From: Sva-07 sp963710625
Lineage (GTDB): Bacteria; Actinomycetota; Acidimicrobiia; Acidimicrobiales; Ilumatobacteraceae
Assembly (NCBI GenBank): GCA_963710625.1
Contig: CAVQBG010000008.1
Span: 248,001 to 312,000, forward strand
DNA length: 64,000 bases
Direction of reading: 5' to 3'
Positions 1-8,478 of this stretch are shown here, in pieces. Every line of letters begins with the position of its first letter. Within the stretch, counting starts at the first letter, position 1. The notes beneath the pieces were generated by a model. That model did no database searches and was not told where the DNA came from. It was given only the letters and a program-made list of their open reading frames with translations. Both the position numbers and the translations under genes were made by a program.

Positions 1-1
1 G

Positions 2-1561
2 GGCGGAACAGCCGTCGCCGATCACTACGTGCTCACCCGCCACGGACGCATCGAGCGGGCGACGATCAATGGCGAGTCCCCGCAGCTCGACCGCGCGCTC
101 CGGCGGGCACTCACGCGGATGGCCCGCAGGGCCGAACGGGTCTTCGGTGCACCCCAGGACGTCGAATGGCTCGTCGACCCGGCCGATCGGCTCTGGTTGC
201 TGCAGAGCCGGCCGGTCACCGCGATCGCTGCCGCCGACGAGGACCGTGACTCCGTGCTCCTCGGCCCCGGACCGCTCGCCGAGACGTTCCCGGCCCCGCT
301 CGGGGCGCTCGAGGACGACCTGTGGATCCCGCCGCTGCGCGAGGGCATCACCAGGGCGCTGCGCACCTCGGGGGCGGTGTCGAACCGCTCGCTCGACCGA
401 TCGCCCGTCGTGACCACGGTCGGAGGCTGGGCGGCGGCCGATCTGGAGCTCATCGGGGTCGTCGAGGCGCGCACGTCGCTGCGCCACCGGATCGATCCGG
501 TCGCGATCCTCCGGCGCCTGGCCACGGCATGGCGTGTGGGTCGGCTCCGCGTGGCCATGTCCGGGCTGGCGCGGGACCTGGTGGCCACGGTCGACCGGGA
601 CCTCGCCACGATCCCCCGACTCGACACGCTCACGACCGACGAGCTCGTCGACCTCGTGGACCGAGCGCGTCGCGAGCTCGCCACCGTCCACTCCTACGAG
701 GTCCTGGCCGGAATGCTGATGATCGGACGGGGGGCACCGTCCGGCGCGGCCGTCGCCGTGCGGGAGCTGCACGACGCCCGCAGTGCAGGGTGGGACGACG
801 ACGAGACCGTGTCGCGAGCACCGATCGTGCTCACCCTGATGCCCCCGAGCCTCGGCGGGCCCGCGGCTCTTCCCGCCGAATCACCGACACCCTCCGGCGC
901 AGTCGCCACAATCGATCAACTCGATCAACGTGAGGCTCTCCGTGTCCGGGTCCGATGGCTGCAGGAGCTCCTCGCCAGGACGGCTCACGAACTCGGACGC
1001 CGCCTCGTCGAGGACGGCATGCTCCCCGACGTCGGAGCCGTCGGGGACCTCCAACTCTCCGAACTCGTCGAGGTCGCGGGTGGTGGCCCACCACCGAGCG
1101 ACCTCGCCGAGCGCGCCGCTCGTGAACCGGGCCCGCCGCTGCCCGTCTCGTTCCGTCTGACGGTCGCCGGGGACGTGCGTTCGGCGAGCGTCTCCTCGCA
1201 CACCCGACCTCCCGGACAGGCCGGCATCGCCGCCGGCGGTGGCCGCGCCGTGGGGATCGCATTCCATCGTTCGCGCGACGGCACGCCGCCGGAGGGGGCA
1301 ATCCTCGTGACGCGCCATCTCGAACCACAACTGGCCACGGTGCTCGGTGGGCTCGCCGGGCTCGTGTCGGAGACCGGGAGCACGCTGTCGCACCTGGCGA
1401 TCCTCGCTCGCGAGGCCGACCTTCCGACGGTCGTCGGTGTTCCCGGCGCGCTCCGGCGGTTTCCCGCCGGGAGCCGGCTGATGATCGACGGGCGCACCGG
1501 TGAGGTCGAGGTGATCGAGCCGGCGCCGCAGGAGTCGCCGGTCTCGGTGGTGGAGCCATGA
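2..1561 (+). CDS. PEP-utilising enzyme (PEP synthase / rifampicin phosphotransferase-like), 5' truncated by window
   Basis: The frame is open to the window edge, so the true start lies upstream. The first visible part ends with the tail of a PEP-synthase ATP-grasp domain (QDVEWLVDPADRLWLLQSRPVT). About 400 residues follow with the 'AETFP.PL..L..DLW' style of PEP-utiliser fusion proteins. The C-terminus is a swivelling phosphohistidine domain (GSTLSHLAILARE, His codon 1391-1393), followed by the usual GV..A...P.G....DG..G end. Known members transfer phosphate from ATP through the histidine to a substrate such as pyruvate or an antibiotic; the substrate here cannot be read. The stop overlaps the next gene by 4 bp (ATGA), so the two are probably translationally coupled. 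Confidence 0.8.
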   Translation, partial: GGTAVADHYVLTRHGRIERATINGESPQLDRALRRALTRMARRAERVFGAPQDVEWLVDPADRLWLLQSRPVTAIAAADEDRDSVLLGPGPLAETFPAPLGALEDDLWIPPLREGITRALRTSGAVSNRSLDRSPVVTTVGGWAAADLELIGVVEARTSLRHRIDPVAILRRLATAWRVGRLRVAMSGLARDLVATVDRDLATIPRLDTLTTDELVDLVDRARRELATVHSYEVLAGMLMIGRGAPSGAAVAVRELHDARSAGWDDDETVSRAPIVLTLMPPSLGGPAALPAESPTPSGAVATIDQLDQREALRVRVRWLQELLARTAHELGRRLVEDGMLPDVGAVGDLQLSELVEVAGGGPPPSDLAERAAREPGPPLPVSFRLTVAGDVRSASVSSHTRPPGQAGIAAGGGRAVGIAFHRSRDGTPPEGAILVTRHLEPQLATVLGGLAGLVSETGSTLSHLAILAREADLPTVVGVPGALRRFPAGSRLMIDGRTGEVEVIEPAPQESPVSVVEP

Positions 1562-2499
1562 GTGCGGCCCGGATCGCTCGCTCGATCGGGTTCGCGCTCG
1601 CTGCGGTGATCCTCGCCGTGTCGGGCGCGTACGTCGTGATCGACCTCGCCCGGTGGGAGTGGAACCGCGCCGTCATCTCGGGGTTGGTCATGATCTCGGC
1701 ACTGATCGTGCTCGTGTCGATGGTGCTGTTCCGCCAGCTCCACCGGATCGAACAGCGACTCGAGTCGCTCGAACTCCAGCGACGAGGTCACGACACGCTC
1801 GACACGCTCGACACGCTCGACACGCTCGACACGCTCGACACGCTCCGATCGACGAACAGCGCCGTCGCGAGTCGCCGCTTCCGATGGCTCGAGCGTCCAC
1901 CCGATCGGCTCGGCGTCTTCGTCCCCGTCCTGCTCGGTGCCGGCGTCCTGCTGTCACTGGCCGCCTACCTCGTCGAGCGGATCGCCGGTGTCTTCGCCGC
2001 CGCCACGCTCGACCCTGGGACGGCTCGACGCCTCGCACCCGATGTGCCGCTCGGCAGCGGACTGATCCCCACCGAACCGGGTCCGCTCGCCCGCACCAGG
2101 GTCCGTCACCGTGCGGTGACGGCGGCCGTCGTCGCCCTCACCGTGCTCGTCTCGCTCGGCGCTGTCGCCGTCCTCCGCGAGCTGACCCAGACCCGACCGA
2201 GAGAGGTGACCGCCGCCGGCACCACGTCGATCGTGCTCGACATCGACCAGCGACGCCAGTTCCGACCCGTCGCCGTCGTCGCCGAGGATCTCTGGGGCGC
2301 CTGCCGCTCACGGCTGCCCGGCGCCGGCGAGCTCACGGCCATCATTCAGCTCGACGGCGAACACGTCGAGATCGAGTTCGCCCGTGCGCTGGGACGCACC
2401 GGACGTACGCGCATCACGGGTTGCCTCGAAGACCACACGCTCGACCTCGTCCGCGCCGACGTGCTCGCCATCGAGTCCGACGCGGCCGACGACGACTGA
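1558..2499 (+). CDS. Membrane protein with six-copy DTL repeat, unknown function
   Basis: A 313-residue protein I do not recognise. It has two hydrophobic helices near the N-terminus (about residues 8-30 and 40-58) and two more around 120-145 and 185-205. Between the pairs a cytoplasmic-looking linker (RQLHRIEQRLESLEL) resembles a short coiled coil and runs into six DTL tripeptides encoded by perfect 9-bp DNA repeats. The C-terminal 100 residues are soluble, acidic and cysteine-containing (one Cys in GACRSRL, one in ITGCLED). The start overlaps the upstream PEP-utiliser stop by 4 bp. It may assist or anchor that enzyme, but nothing in the sequence proves it. Confidence 0.7.
   Translation: MSAARIARSIGFALAAVILAVSGAYVVIDLARWEWNRAVISGLVMISALIVLVSMVLFRQLHRIEQRLESLELQRRGHDTLDTLDTLDTLDTLDTLRSTNSAVASRRFRWLERPPDRLGVFVPVLLGAGVLLSLAAYLVERIAGVFAAATLDPGTARRLAPDVPLGSGLIPTEPGPLARTRVRHRAVTAAVVALTVLVSLGAVAVLRELTQTRPREVTAAGTTSIVLDIDQRRQFRPVAVVAEDLWGACRSRLPGAGELTAIIQLDGEHVEIEFARALGRTGRTRITGCLEDHTLDLVRADVLAIESDAADDD
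1792..1845 (+). repeat. Six perfect 9-bp tandem repeats (GACACGCTC)
   Basis: Six identical GACACGCTC units sit in frame inside the preceding membrane-protein gene and encode Asp-Thr-Leu six times. The unit length is a multiple of three, so copy-number change would lengthen or shorten the linker without breaking the frame. Confidence 0.95.
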
Positions 2500-2557
2500 C
2501 CCCGACCGCAGGGACTCCGGCGTCGGGCCGCCCGACGGCGCGGCCTACGCTTCGACG

Positions 2558-4234
2558 ATGCAACCGTCGCACGGACCAGACCGTCCCGACAACGTCCTGG
2601 TCGTGCTGCTCGACTCGCTCAACCGACACATGCTCGGTTCGTACGGCGGCACCGAGTTCTCGACGCCGAACCTCGATCGGTTCGCGGCGCGCTCGACGCA
2701 GTTCACCAACCACGTCACCGGGTCGTTGCCGTGCATGCCGGCCCGCCACGACATCCTCGTCGGTGCACTCGACTTCCTGTGGAAGCCGTGGGGTTCGATC
2801 GAGCTGTGGGAGGAGTCGATCACCGCGACGCTGCGGCGCGCCGACATCGCCACGATGCTCGTGTCCGACCACCCGCACCTGTTCGAGACCGGGGGCGAGA
2901 ACTACCACACGGACTTCACCGGCTGGAACTACCTGCGCGGCCACGAGGGCGACCCGTGGAAGACCTACCGCGACCCGAGCGCCGTCGGCGCGCCGACGCT
3001 CACCACCGATGGGAAGCCGCTGATCACCAACGCGGCCGACGGCGGCTGGTTCCTGCGCGATCAGCTCGGCATCGCCGACACCTCGTTCGGCCACCGCCAC
3101 TACGACGACAGCCGCACCTGGTTCCGGGCAGAGGAGGACTTTCCCGGGCCACGCACGATGGCCTCGGCCGCTTCGTGGCTGCGTCACGCATCGAGCGCCC
3201 ACGATCGATGGATGCTGTTCGTCGACGAGTTCGACCCGCACGAGCCGTTCGACACACCGGAGCCGTGGGCGTCGATGTACGACGGCGACCCGATCGACCC
3301 CGACGAGGCCCGCCTGATCTGGCCGCCGTACATCGTCGGCGGCACCACCAAGGGGGCGATCACCGATGCCCAGGCCCGCCAGATCCGGAACAACTACGGC
3401 GCAAAGCTGTCGATGATCGACCACCACTTCGGCACGATCCTCGACGAGCTCGACGCGCAGGACCTGTGGGACTCCACAGCGGTGATCCTGTGCACCGACC
3501 ACGGCCACTACCTCGGTGACCGACGGGCGACCGGCGCGCCGGGCGACGACTCCGTCAACGACATCTGGGGCAAGCCGGCGATCCCCCAGTTCGAACCGCT
3601 CGGCCACACACCGCTCATGATCCACTGGCCGGCTGGTGCGGCAGGCCGCACCCCGGCGGCCACGGTCGACGCGCTGACGACGAACGTCGACATCAATGCC
3701 ACGATCGCCGACGCGTTCGGCGTTGCATCGAGCCACCGCACGCATGGCCGATCACTCGTGCCGTTGCTCACCGGCGAAGCGGCGTCGATCCGCGACTGGG
3801 CGATCGGTGGCGTGTACGGCAACTGGGTCCAGATCACCGACGGGCGGCGCAAGTACGCGAGAGCGCCGATCGATGCGAACATGCCGCTGTCGATGTGGTC
3901 GAGCCGATGGTCGACGATGCCGATCCACCGAGGCCTCGAAGACTTCATGCCGTTCCCGAAGCCGGACCATCGAGCGACGCTCGACTACATGCCCGGCTCA
4001 GAGGTGCCCGTGATCCGCCAGCCGTTCGCCGCAGGCGACACGCTGCCCTTCTGGGCGGGTGGCGCCCGCAACCTGGGCCGCCACCATCTCTACGACCTCG
4101 ACGTCGACCCCGACGAGCAAGAGAACCGTCGGGGCGAGTCGGCTGCGGAGGACGAGATGGCCGACCTCCTGCGCACCGCCCTCGCGGACGTCGAAGCACC
4201 CGACGAGCAACTCGCCCGTCTCGGCCTCGGCTGA
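2558..4234 (+). CDS. Sulfatase (alkaline-phosphatase superfamily, formylglycine type)
   Basis: A 558-residue sulfatase. The N-terminus has the metal-binding strand (NVLVVLLDSLNRHMLGSYGG) and then TPNLDRFAARS. The sulfatase signature is CMPAR at Cys59, the CxPxR motif that formylglycine-generating enzyme converts to the catalytic aldehyde. ALILCTDHGHYLGDR-like metal ligands occur later as CTDHGHYLGDR. There is no signal peptide, so it is probably cytoplasmic, hydrolysing sulfate (or phosphonate) esters of unknown identity. The start at 2558 is chosen over an upstream in-frame Met because sulfatase homology begins right after it and TACGCT lies six bases before the ATG, as at other apparently leaderless genes here. 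Confidence 0.88.
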   Translation: MQPSHGPDRPDNVLVVLLDSLNRHMLGSYGGTEFSTPNLDRFAARSTQFTNHVTGSLPCMPARHDILVGALDFLWKPWGSIELWEESITATLRRADIATMLVSDHPHLFETGGENYHTDFTGWNYLRGHEGDPWKTYRDPSAVGAPTLTTDGKPLITNAADGGWFLRDQLGIADTSFGHRHYDDSRTWFRAEEDFPGPRTMASAASWLRHASSAHDRWMLFVDEFDPHEPFDTPEPWASMYDGDPIDPDEARLIWPPYIVGGTTKGAITDAQARQIRNNYGAKLSMIDHHFGTILDELDAQDLWDSTAVILCTDHGHYLGDRRATGAPGDDSVNDIWGKPAIPQFEPLGHTPLMIHWPAGAAGRTPAATVDALTTNVDINATIADAFGVASSHRTHGRSLVPLLTGEAASIRDWAIGGVYGNWVQITDGRRKYARAPIDANMPLSMWSSRWSTMPIHRGLEDFMPFPKPDHRATLDYMPGSEVPVIRQPFAAGDTLPFWAGGARNLGRHHLYDLDVDPDEQENRRGESAAEDEMADLLRTALADVEAPDEQLARLGLG

Positions 4235-4268
4235 GTCGTCGCGAGCCGAGAACGTGGAGACCGTGCGC

Positions 4269-5525
4269 TCAGTCGGCGAGCAGGCCGTAGAAGATGAACT
4301 CGGTGCGGCGGTTGAGTTCCAACGACGCCTCCGACTTGTCCTCGGAGAGCAGGTCCTGCTCTCCGACGGCCCTGGCGGAGAGGCGGGACGGGTCGATGCC
4401 CGTGCCGACGAGGTAGCGCACCACCGCCACCGCTCTCGCCTCCGAGACCGCGTAGTTGATCCCGGCGTCGCCGAGCTGGTCCGCATGGCCCACGACCGTC
4501 ACGGTGATGTGCGGCAAGGACGCGAGGACCGAGGCGACCCGATCGAGTTGCAGGCCGTGTTCGGGCAGGATCTCGGAACTGCCGGTCGGGAACCGGGCCG
4601 AGTTCATCTCGATCACCCGTGTGCCGATGCCGAGCGGAACCGCCGGGTCGATCTGCAGCTCTGATTCGACGGTGGCGGCAGGGTCGGCGCTGTTGGCCAG
4701 TGCGAGCGCCTCGAGTTGGGCTGCCTTCTCCTCGCTGGGCACCCAGCCGACGATCCGGATCGTCGGGCCGTCGTAGATCGCGACGATCGGTTCGGGGGAT
4801 CCGTCCGGCAGCGTCGGATACTTCGTGCCGGCACTGACCGGCGCCGCAATCGTCGTCGGTGCCACAGTCGTCGTCGGTGCCACAGTCGTCGTCGGCGCCG
4901 CAGTCGTCGTCGGCGCCGCAGTCGTCGTCGGCGCCGCAGTCGTCGTCGGCGCCGCAGTCGTCGTCGGCGCCGCAGTCGTCGTCGGTGCCGCAAGCGTCGT
5001 CGGCGCGACGAGCGGAACCCCAGCAGTGAGTTGCAGGTCGCCGGTATCGGAGGAGTAGCGGTAGCCGGTCACGACGAGCAGCAACACGACGAGGCTGGCG
5101 CCCGCGGCCGTTGCAGCGAGCGCCACGAGAAGTGAATAGCGCGGACCGGATCCCTTCCGGTCCTCGACCGGAACCGTCCCCGTCGGTTCCTCGACCAGCA
5201 TCGCCCCGGTCGGTTCCTCGACCAGCATCGCCCCGGTCGGCTCCTCGACCGCAGTGGGTCGGGATGCCTCGACGGCCGCCGCAACGGGGCGAGCCTCCGG
5301 AACGGGGACGCCGAGGGGAGCGACCTGGGCTTCCGACCACGGCGACTCGGGCATCGCGGCCGGAGAAACGGCCGCCTGGCCCCTCGAGTCCGGCGCCCCC
5401 GACGCGAGGAGATCGCGCGCCCATTCCTCGAGCGGCCGCATCGACGGCAGGGGCGGTTGCTGCGGCGGCGAGCCGGCGCCGAGCAGCGGCTGCCCGCCCG
5501 GAGGATGTGGGGTCTGATCGGTCAT
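4269..5525 (-). CDS. OmpA-family envelope protein with BON-like domain and Thr/Pro repeat linker
   Basis: A 418-residue protein starting MTDQTPHPPGGQ. A proline-rich cytoplasmic segment contains three tandem VEEPTG(A/T) units. One membrane helix follows (YSLLVALAATAAGASLVVLLLVV), then nine APTTTA hexapeptides forming a stiff, probably exported linker. Next is a BON-like region (IVAIYDGPTIRIVGWVPSEE), and last an OmpA C-terminal domain (VTVVGHADQLGDAGINYAVSEARA ... LELNRRTEF) that in other bacteria binds peptidoglycan. The order resembles mycobacterial OmpATb/ArfA. It is predicted to link membrane and cell wall. A longer start at 5597 is possible, but the extra residues look unconserved. Confidence 0.82.
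   Translation of the reverse strand: MTDQTPHPPGGQPLLGAGSPPQQPPLPSMRPLEEWARDLLASGAPDSRGQAAVSPAAMPESPWSEAQVAPLGVPVPEARPVAAAVEASRPTAVEEPTGAMLVEEPTGAMLVEEPTGTVPVEDRKGSGPRYSLLVALAATAAGASLVVLLLVVTGYRYSSDTGDLQLTAGVPLVAPTTLAAPTTTAAPTTTAAPTTTAAPTTTAAPTTTAAPTTTVAPTTTVAPTTIAAPVSAGTKYPTLPDGSPEPIVAIYDGPTIRIVGWVPSEEKAAQLEALALANSADPAATVESELQIDPAVPLGIGTRVIEMNSARFPTGSSEILPEHGLQLDRVASVLASLPHITVTVVGHADQLGDAGINYAVSEARAVAVVRYLVGTGIDPSRLSARAVGEQDLLSEDKSEASLELNRRTEFIFYGLLAD
4846..5010 (-). repeat. About nine 18-bp tandem repeats encoding APTTTA
   Basis: An 18-bp unit (GGCGCCGCAGTCGTCGTC on the plus strand) repeats with slight decay at both ends and encodes the APTTTA hexapeptide linker of the OmpA-like protein. 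The five central units are identical, which suggests recent slippage. Confidence 0.9.
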
Positions 5526-5823
5526 GACGACGAACCTGCTTGCGTGGTCGAACTGCCTGCCGCCGCTCATGAGCGCCGACGCGTACTGATGCCTCACCTA
5601 TCGACCCGCCTGAGAAGAACTTGAGGAAAGGGGCCACGGTTGGCGGGACGGACGGCGCCGCCGGGGCGGGCCCGTGCGCCGTCCGCGGCGGCGAGTGGGT
5701 GCGAACACGACGTCGCACCGTCATGTCGCCACGATGCACTCGTGCATCCCACGGTGCGAGGACCTCGATGCGACATCGAGATTCCAACGCCTCGAACAGC
5801 TCGACCGGTCGCCGCACTGCGCG
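5526..5823. other. Intergenic stretch without a gene
   Basis: About 300 bases between the OmpA-like gene start and the terminator of the multicopper oxidase gene. It must hold the OmpA-like promoter. I saw no convincing -10/-35 pair, RNA gene or conserved small ORF; open frames here lack homology or a ribosome site. Confidence 0.5.
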
Positions 5824-5860
5824 GCGCTGCTCACGACGCGCCAGGCGTCGTGAGCAGCGC
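5824..5860 (-). terminator. 16-bp perfect-stem hairpin after the multicopper oxidase gene
   Basis: Arms 5824-5839 and 5845-5860 (GCGCTGCTCACGACGC and its complement) are perfectly paired around a 5-base loop, starting 5 bases past the oxidase stop codon. There is no U-tract, as is common for high-GC actinobacterial terminators. Confidence 0.75.
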
Positions 5861-5865
5861 TCGGG

Positions 5866-7320
5866 TCAGCTCGTCTCTTCGTCGGCGACGACGAGCGCGG
5901 TGACCATGCCGAACATGCCCGACTCGCGCTCGACGTGGGTGAGGATGTGGCAGTGCCAGACCCACACGCCGGGGTCGCCGGCCTGGAAGATCACCGAGTA
6001 GCGCTCACCCGGCGCGACGTTGACGGTGTCGGCCCAGTAGGGGTTGTCCAGCGGGATGCCGTCCTTGGCGTACACCAGTTGCGGGAACTGGTGCTGGTGC
6101 ATCGGGTGGGCGGTGAGGCCCTCGTTGTAGTAGTCGGCAGCGACCCAGTCGCCGGTGTTGAGCACGATCGGCTCGGTCGCCGGGAAGCTCTTGCCGTTGA
6201 GGGTGAGGCCGATCGTGCCGGCGTCGTTGAGCACCATCGGCAGCTCGACGTCGGGTTCGAAGTCCTCGGGGATCGTCACGCCGCTGATCGTCTGACCGCG
6301 GGGGTAGGGGCGTTCGCCGATGCGGAAGGCGGCGAACATGCCGTTGAGCACCGAGATCTGGGAGTGCAGGTGGGCGTGGTACATCCCGATCGCCGGCTCG
6401 TCGGCGACGAACTCGTAGGTGTAGGTCTCGCCGACCTTGATCGGGTCCTGCGTGAACGGCGACACGCCGTCCTGATCGTTCGGCGTGTGCACGCCGTGCC
6501 AGTGGATGTCGGTACCGAGCGGGGTGTTGTTGGTGAGCTGCACCTGCACCTTGTCGCCGACGTCGACGATGATCTGCGGACCGGGGACCATGCCGTTGTA
6601 CGCCCAGGCCTCCACGAACTCGCCCGGCGAGACCTCCCAATCGATCAGGGAGGCTTCGAGGACGAACTTCTTGGTGCCGTCGGCGAGGATCTCCGGCTCG
6701 AGGATCGCGTTGCCCTTGCCCTCGGTCTCGGCCGGGAACTTGAGCATCGACTCGACCATCACGGCGTCCATCGCGTCGGCGTCGTAGCTGCCGTCGGCGT
6801 TCTGATGGGTGTTGTGCTGGCCGCCGGCTGCGGCTTCGCCGGTCGGTGCCTCGGTGCTGACGATCAGCGCCGTCTCCATGCCGGACTCTCGGTGGCCGGG
6901 CACGCTGCAGAACAGCGTGTAGCTGCCCGCATCGAGCGATCCGAGCGGCAGCTCGGCTGCGTCGCCGCCGTTGAGGATCGGCGTCTCGGCGCCGATCTGC
7001 TCGACCACGAGGTTGTGTTGCTGCGACCCGGTGTTCGAGACCGACAAGTTGACGTCGCCGACGCCGGCGACGAGTTCACCGTCGATGGCGAACTCGGACA
7101 ACGACACGTCGATCGTGGTCGCTGCCGCTGCGCCGCCGCCGGCACTTGCGCCGCTGTCGTCATCGAGTAGCCCCACGATGCCGATCACCAGCAACGACGC
7201 CACGAGAGCGATCAACAGAGCGGTCATGCCGAAGAAGATCAGGCTGCCGAGCGTGCGGCCGCCGTCTGACTGTTCGGGTTCGGGCGTGCGCGGGGGCGCG
7301 GGCTTCTCGATGACGGTCAC
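5866..7320 (-). CDS. Multicopper oxidase with fused N-terminal cupredoxin
   Basis: A 484-residue exported copper protein. An N-terminal helix (about residues 24-51) anchors or secretes it. Residues 75-155 form a plastocyanin-like domain with type 1 copper ligands His102, Cys138, His143 and Met148. Residues 200-480 form a two-domain multicopper oxidase: HWH at 273-275, HAH at 315-317, HPMHQH at 405-410 and HCHILTH at 456-462 with Met469, covering type 1, 2 and 3 copper sites. Such two-domain laccase-like enzymes oxidise substrates and reduce O2; the extra cupredoxin may deliver electrons. The GTG start at 7320 is preferred because the nearest ATG is out of frame. A 16-bp palindrome lies upstream. 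Confidence 0.85.
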   Translation of the reverse strand: MTVIEKPAPPRTPEPEQSDGGRTLGSLIFFGMTALLIALVASLLVIGIVGLLDDDSGASAGGGAAAATTIDVSLSEFAIDGELVAGVGDVNLSVSNTGSQQHNLVVEQIGAETPILNGGDAAELPLGSLDAGSYTLFCSVPGHRESGMETALIVSTEAPTGEAAAGGQHNTHQNADGSYDADAMDAVMVESMLKFPAETEGKGNAILEPEILADGTKKFVLEASLIDWEVSPGEFVEAWAYNGMVPGPQIIVDVGDKVQVQLTNNTPLGTDIHWHGVHTPNDQDGVSPFTQDPIKVGETYTYEFVADEPAIGMYHAHLHSQISVLNGMFAAFRIGERPYPRGQTISGVTIPEDFEPDVELPMVLNDAGTIGLTLNGKSFPATEPIVLNTGDWVAADYYNEGLTAHPMHQHQFPQLVYAKDGIPLDNPYWADTVNVAPGERYSVIFQAGDPGVWVWHCHILTHVERESGMFGMVTALVVADEETS

Positions 7321-7381
7321 GTCATGGTCTCCAATCGTCGTGGGTGGCCAGCAGCATCGCACTGCGGGCGGACGCAACCCT

Positions 7382-7397
7382 AGGGACCATGGTCCCT
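7382..7397. promoter_or_regulatory. Perfect 16-bp palindrome (candidate operator) between oxidase and LLM oxidoreductase
   Basis: AGGGACCATGGTCCCT is a perfect palindrome in the 120-bp divergent promoter region. Its GGGAC-N4-GTCCC spacing equals that of the mycobacterial DosR/DevR box as I remember it (GGGACTWWAGTCCC). It lies 44 bases before the oxidoreductase start and 62 bases from the oxidase start, so it could control either or both genes. Confidence 0.55.
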
Positions 7398-7440
7398 TTC
7401 GGCCCAAATCGGGAACTTCCGAACCGATACGGTCGACGGC

Positions 7441-8298
7441 ATGCACATCGGCGTCGAGATCTTCCCCACCGACCAGACGATCGGAGCGATCGAACTCGCA
7501 CGTGAAGTCGAGGCCCACGGCTTCGAGTCGCTGTGGTTCCCGGAGCATTCACACATCCCGACACGGCGTGCCACACCCTGGGGCGGTCGCGCGGGCGCCC
7601 CACCGCTTCCGGAGTTCTACTGGCGCACGTTCGATCCGTTCGTCACGATCGGTGCCTGCGCGGCGGTGACGTCCACGCTGAAGTTGGCCACCGGCATCTG
7701 CCTGGTCGCGCAACGCGATCCGATCCACACCGCCAAGGAGGTGGCGAGCGTCGACGCGTTGTCGGGCGGACGATTCCTGTTCGGCATCGGGTACGGCTGG
7801 AACAAGGAGGAGATGGCACAACACGGCACCGCGTACAGCGAACGACGGGCGATCCTGCGCGACAACATCCTGGCGATGAAGGCGCTGTGGACACAGGACG
7901 AAGCCTCGTACGACGGCACGCACGTCACGATCGAACCGAGCTGGTCGTGGCCGAAGCCCGTCCAGACGCCCCACCCGCCGGTGATCCTCGGCGGCGACGC
8001 CGGTCCCCGCACGGCGGCGGACATCGCGGAGTTCTGTGACGGCTGGATGCCGATCGGCGGACGCCATGCGATCGACAAGTTCAGCGAAGTCCGCGCAGCG
8101 TGCGAGCGCATCGGCCGTGATCCGGCCACGATCGAGCTTGGCGTGTTCGGTGCACCGCCGGACGAGGCAAAGTTGACCGAGCTGGCTGCGAAGGGCGTGA
8201 GCCGAGCGGTGTTCGGCCTGCCCCAGGGCCCACGCGACGACGTGCTGGCGGCCCTCGAGCAGTTCGCCCCCCTGGTCGAGACCATGCGCTCGGTCTGA
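7441..8298 (+). CDS. LLM-class (luciferase-like) F420-dependent oxidoreductase
   Basis: A 285-residue TIM-barrel oxidoreductase of the luciferase-like family. Visible hallmarks are GFESLWFPEHSHIP near the N-terminus, LATGICLVAQRDPIHTAKEVASVD, LSGGRFLFGIGYGWNKEEM, and PHPPVILGGDAGPRTA in the C-terminal half. Actinobacterial members of this subgroup usually use coenzyme F420; the substrate is unknown. TACGGT stands seven bases before the ATG with no Shine-Dalgarno, which suggests a leaderless message. It is transcribed divergently from the multicopper oxidase across a palindromic site. Confidence 0.88.
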   Translation: MHIGVEIFPTDQTIGAIELAREVEAHGFESLWFPEHSHIPTRRATPWGGRAGAPPLPEFYWRTFDPFVTIGACAAVTSTLKLATGICLVAQRDPIHTAKEVASVDALSGGRFLFGIGYGWNKEEMAQHGTAYSERRAILRDNILAMKALWTQDEASYDGTHVTIEPSWSWPKPVQTPHPPVILGGDAGPRTAADIAEFCDGWMPIGGRHAIDKFSEVRAACERIGRDPATIELGVFGAPPDEAKLTELAAKGVSRAVFGLPQGPRDDVLAALEQFAPLVETMRSV

Positions 8299-8332
8299 TC
8301 CCAGACGTTCAGCGTCAGCACACATGCACGAG

Positions 8333-8356
8333 TTCCGCGTTGTTGCCGACGCGGAA
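8333..8356 (+). terminator. Weak hairpin after the LLM oxidoreductase gene
   Basis: TTCCGCGT and ACGCGGAA form an 8-bp stem around an 8-base loop, 35 bases past the stop. It could terminate transcription, but the stem is short. Confidence 0.35.
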
Positions 8357-8478
8357 TGCCGAGCATCATTCCGGGAAGCAACGCTCGGGTGGACGCCAGG
8401 CGCCACCCGGACAGCTCGTCATGAACGGCTGATGCTCCCGAAACATCGCCGACACGAGTCGGGTTCACACTGTGGTGC

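Noticed and set aside
4846..5010. Regular 18-bp repeats resembling a short CRISPR-like array
   Set aside because: The repeats have no spacers and lie in frame within the OmpA-like gene, encoding APTTTA.
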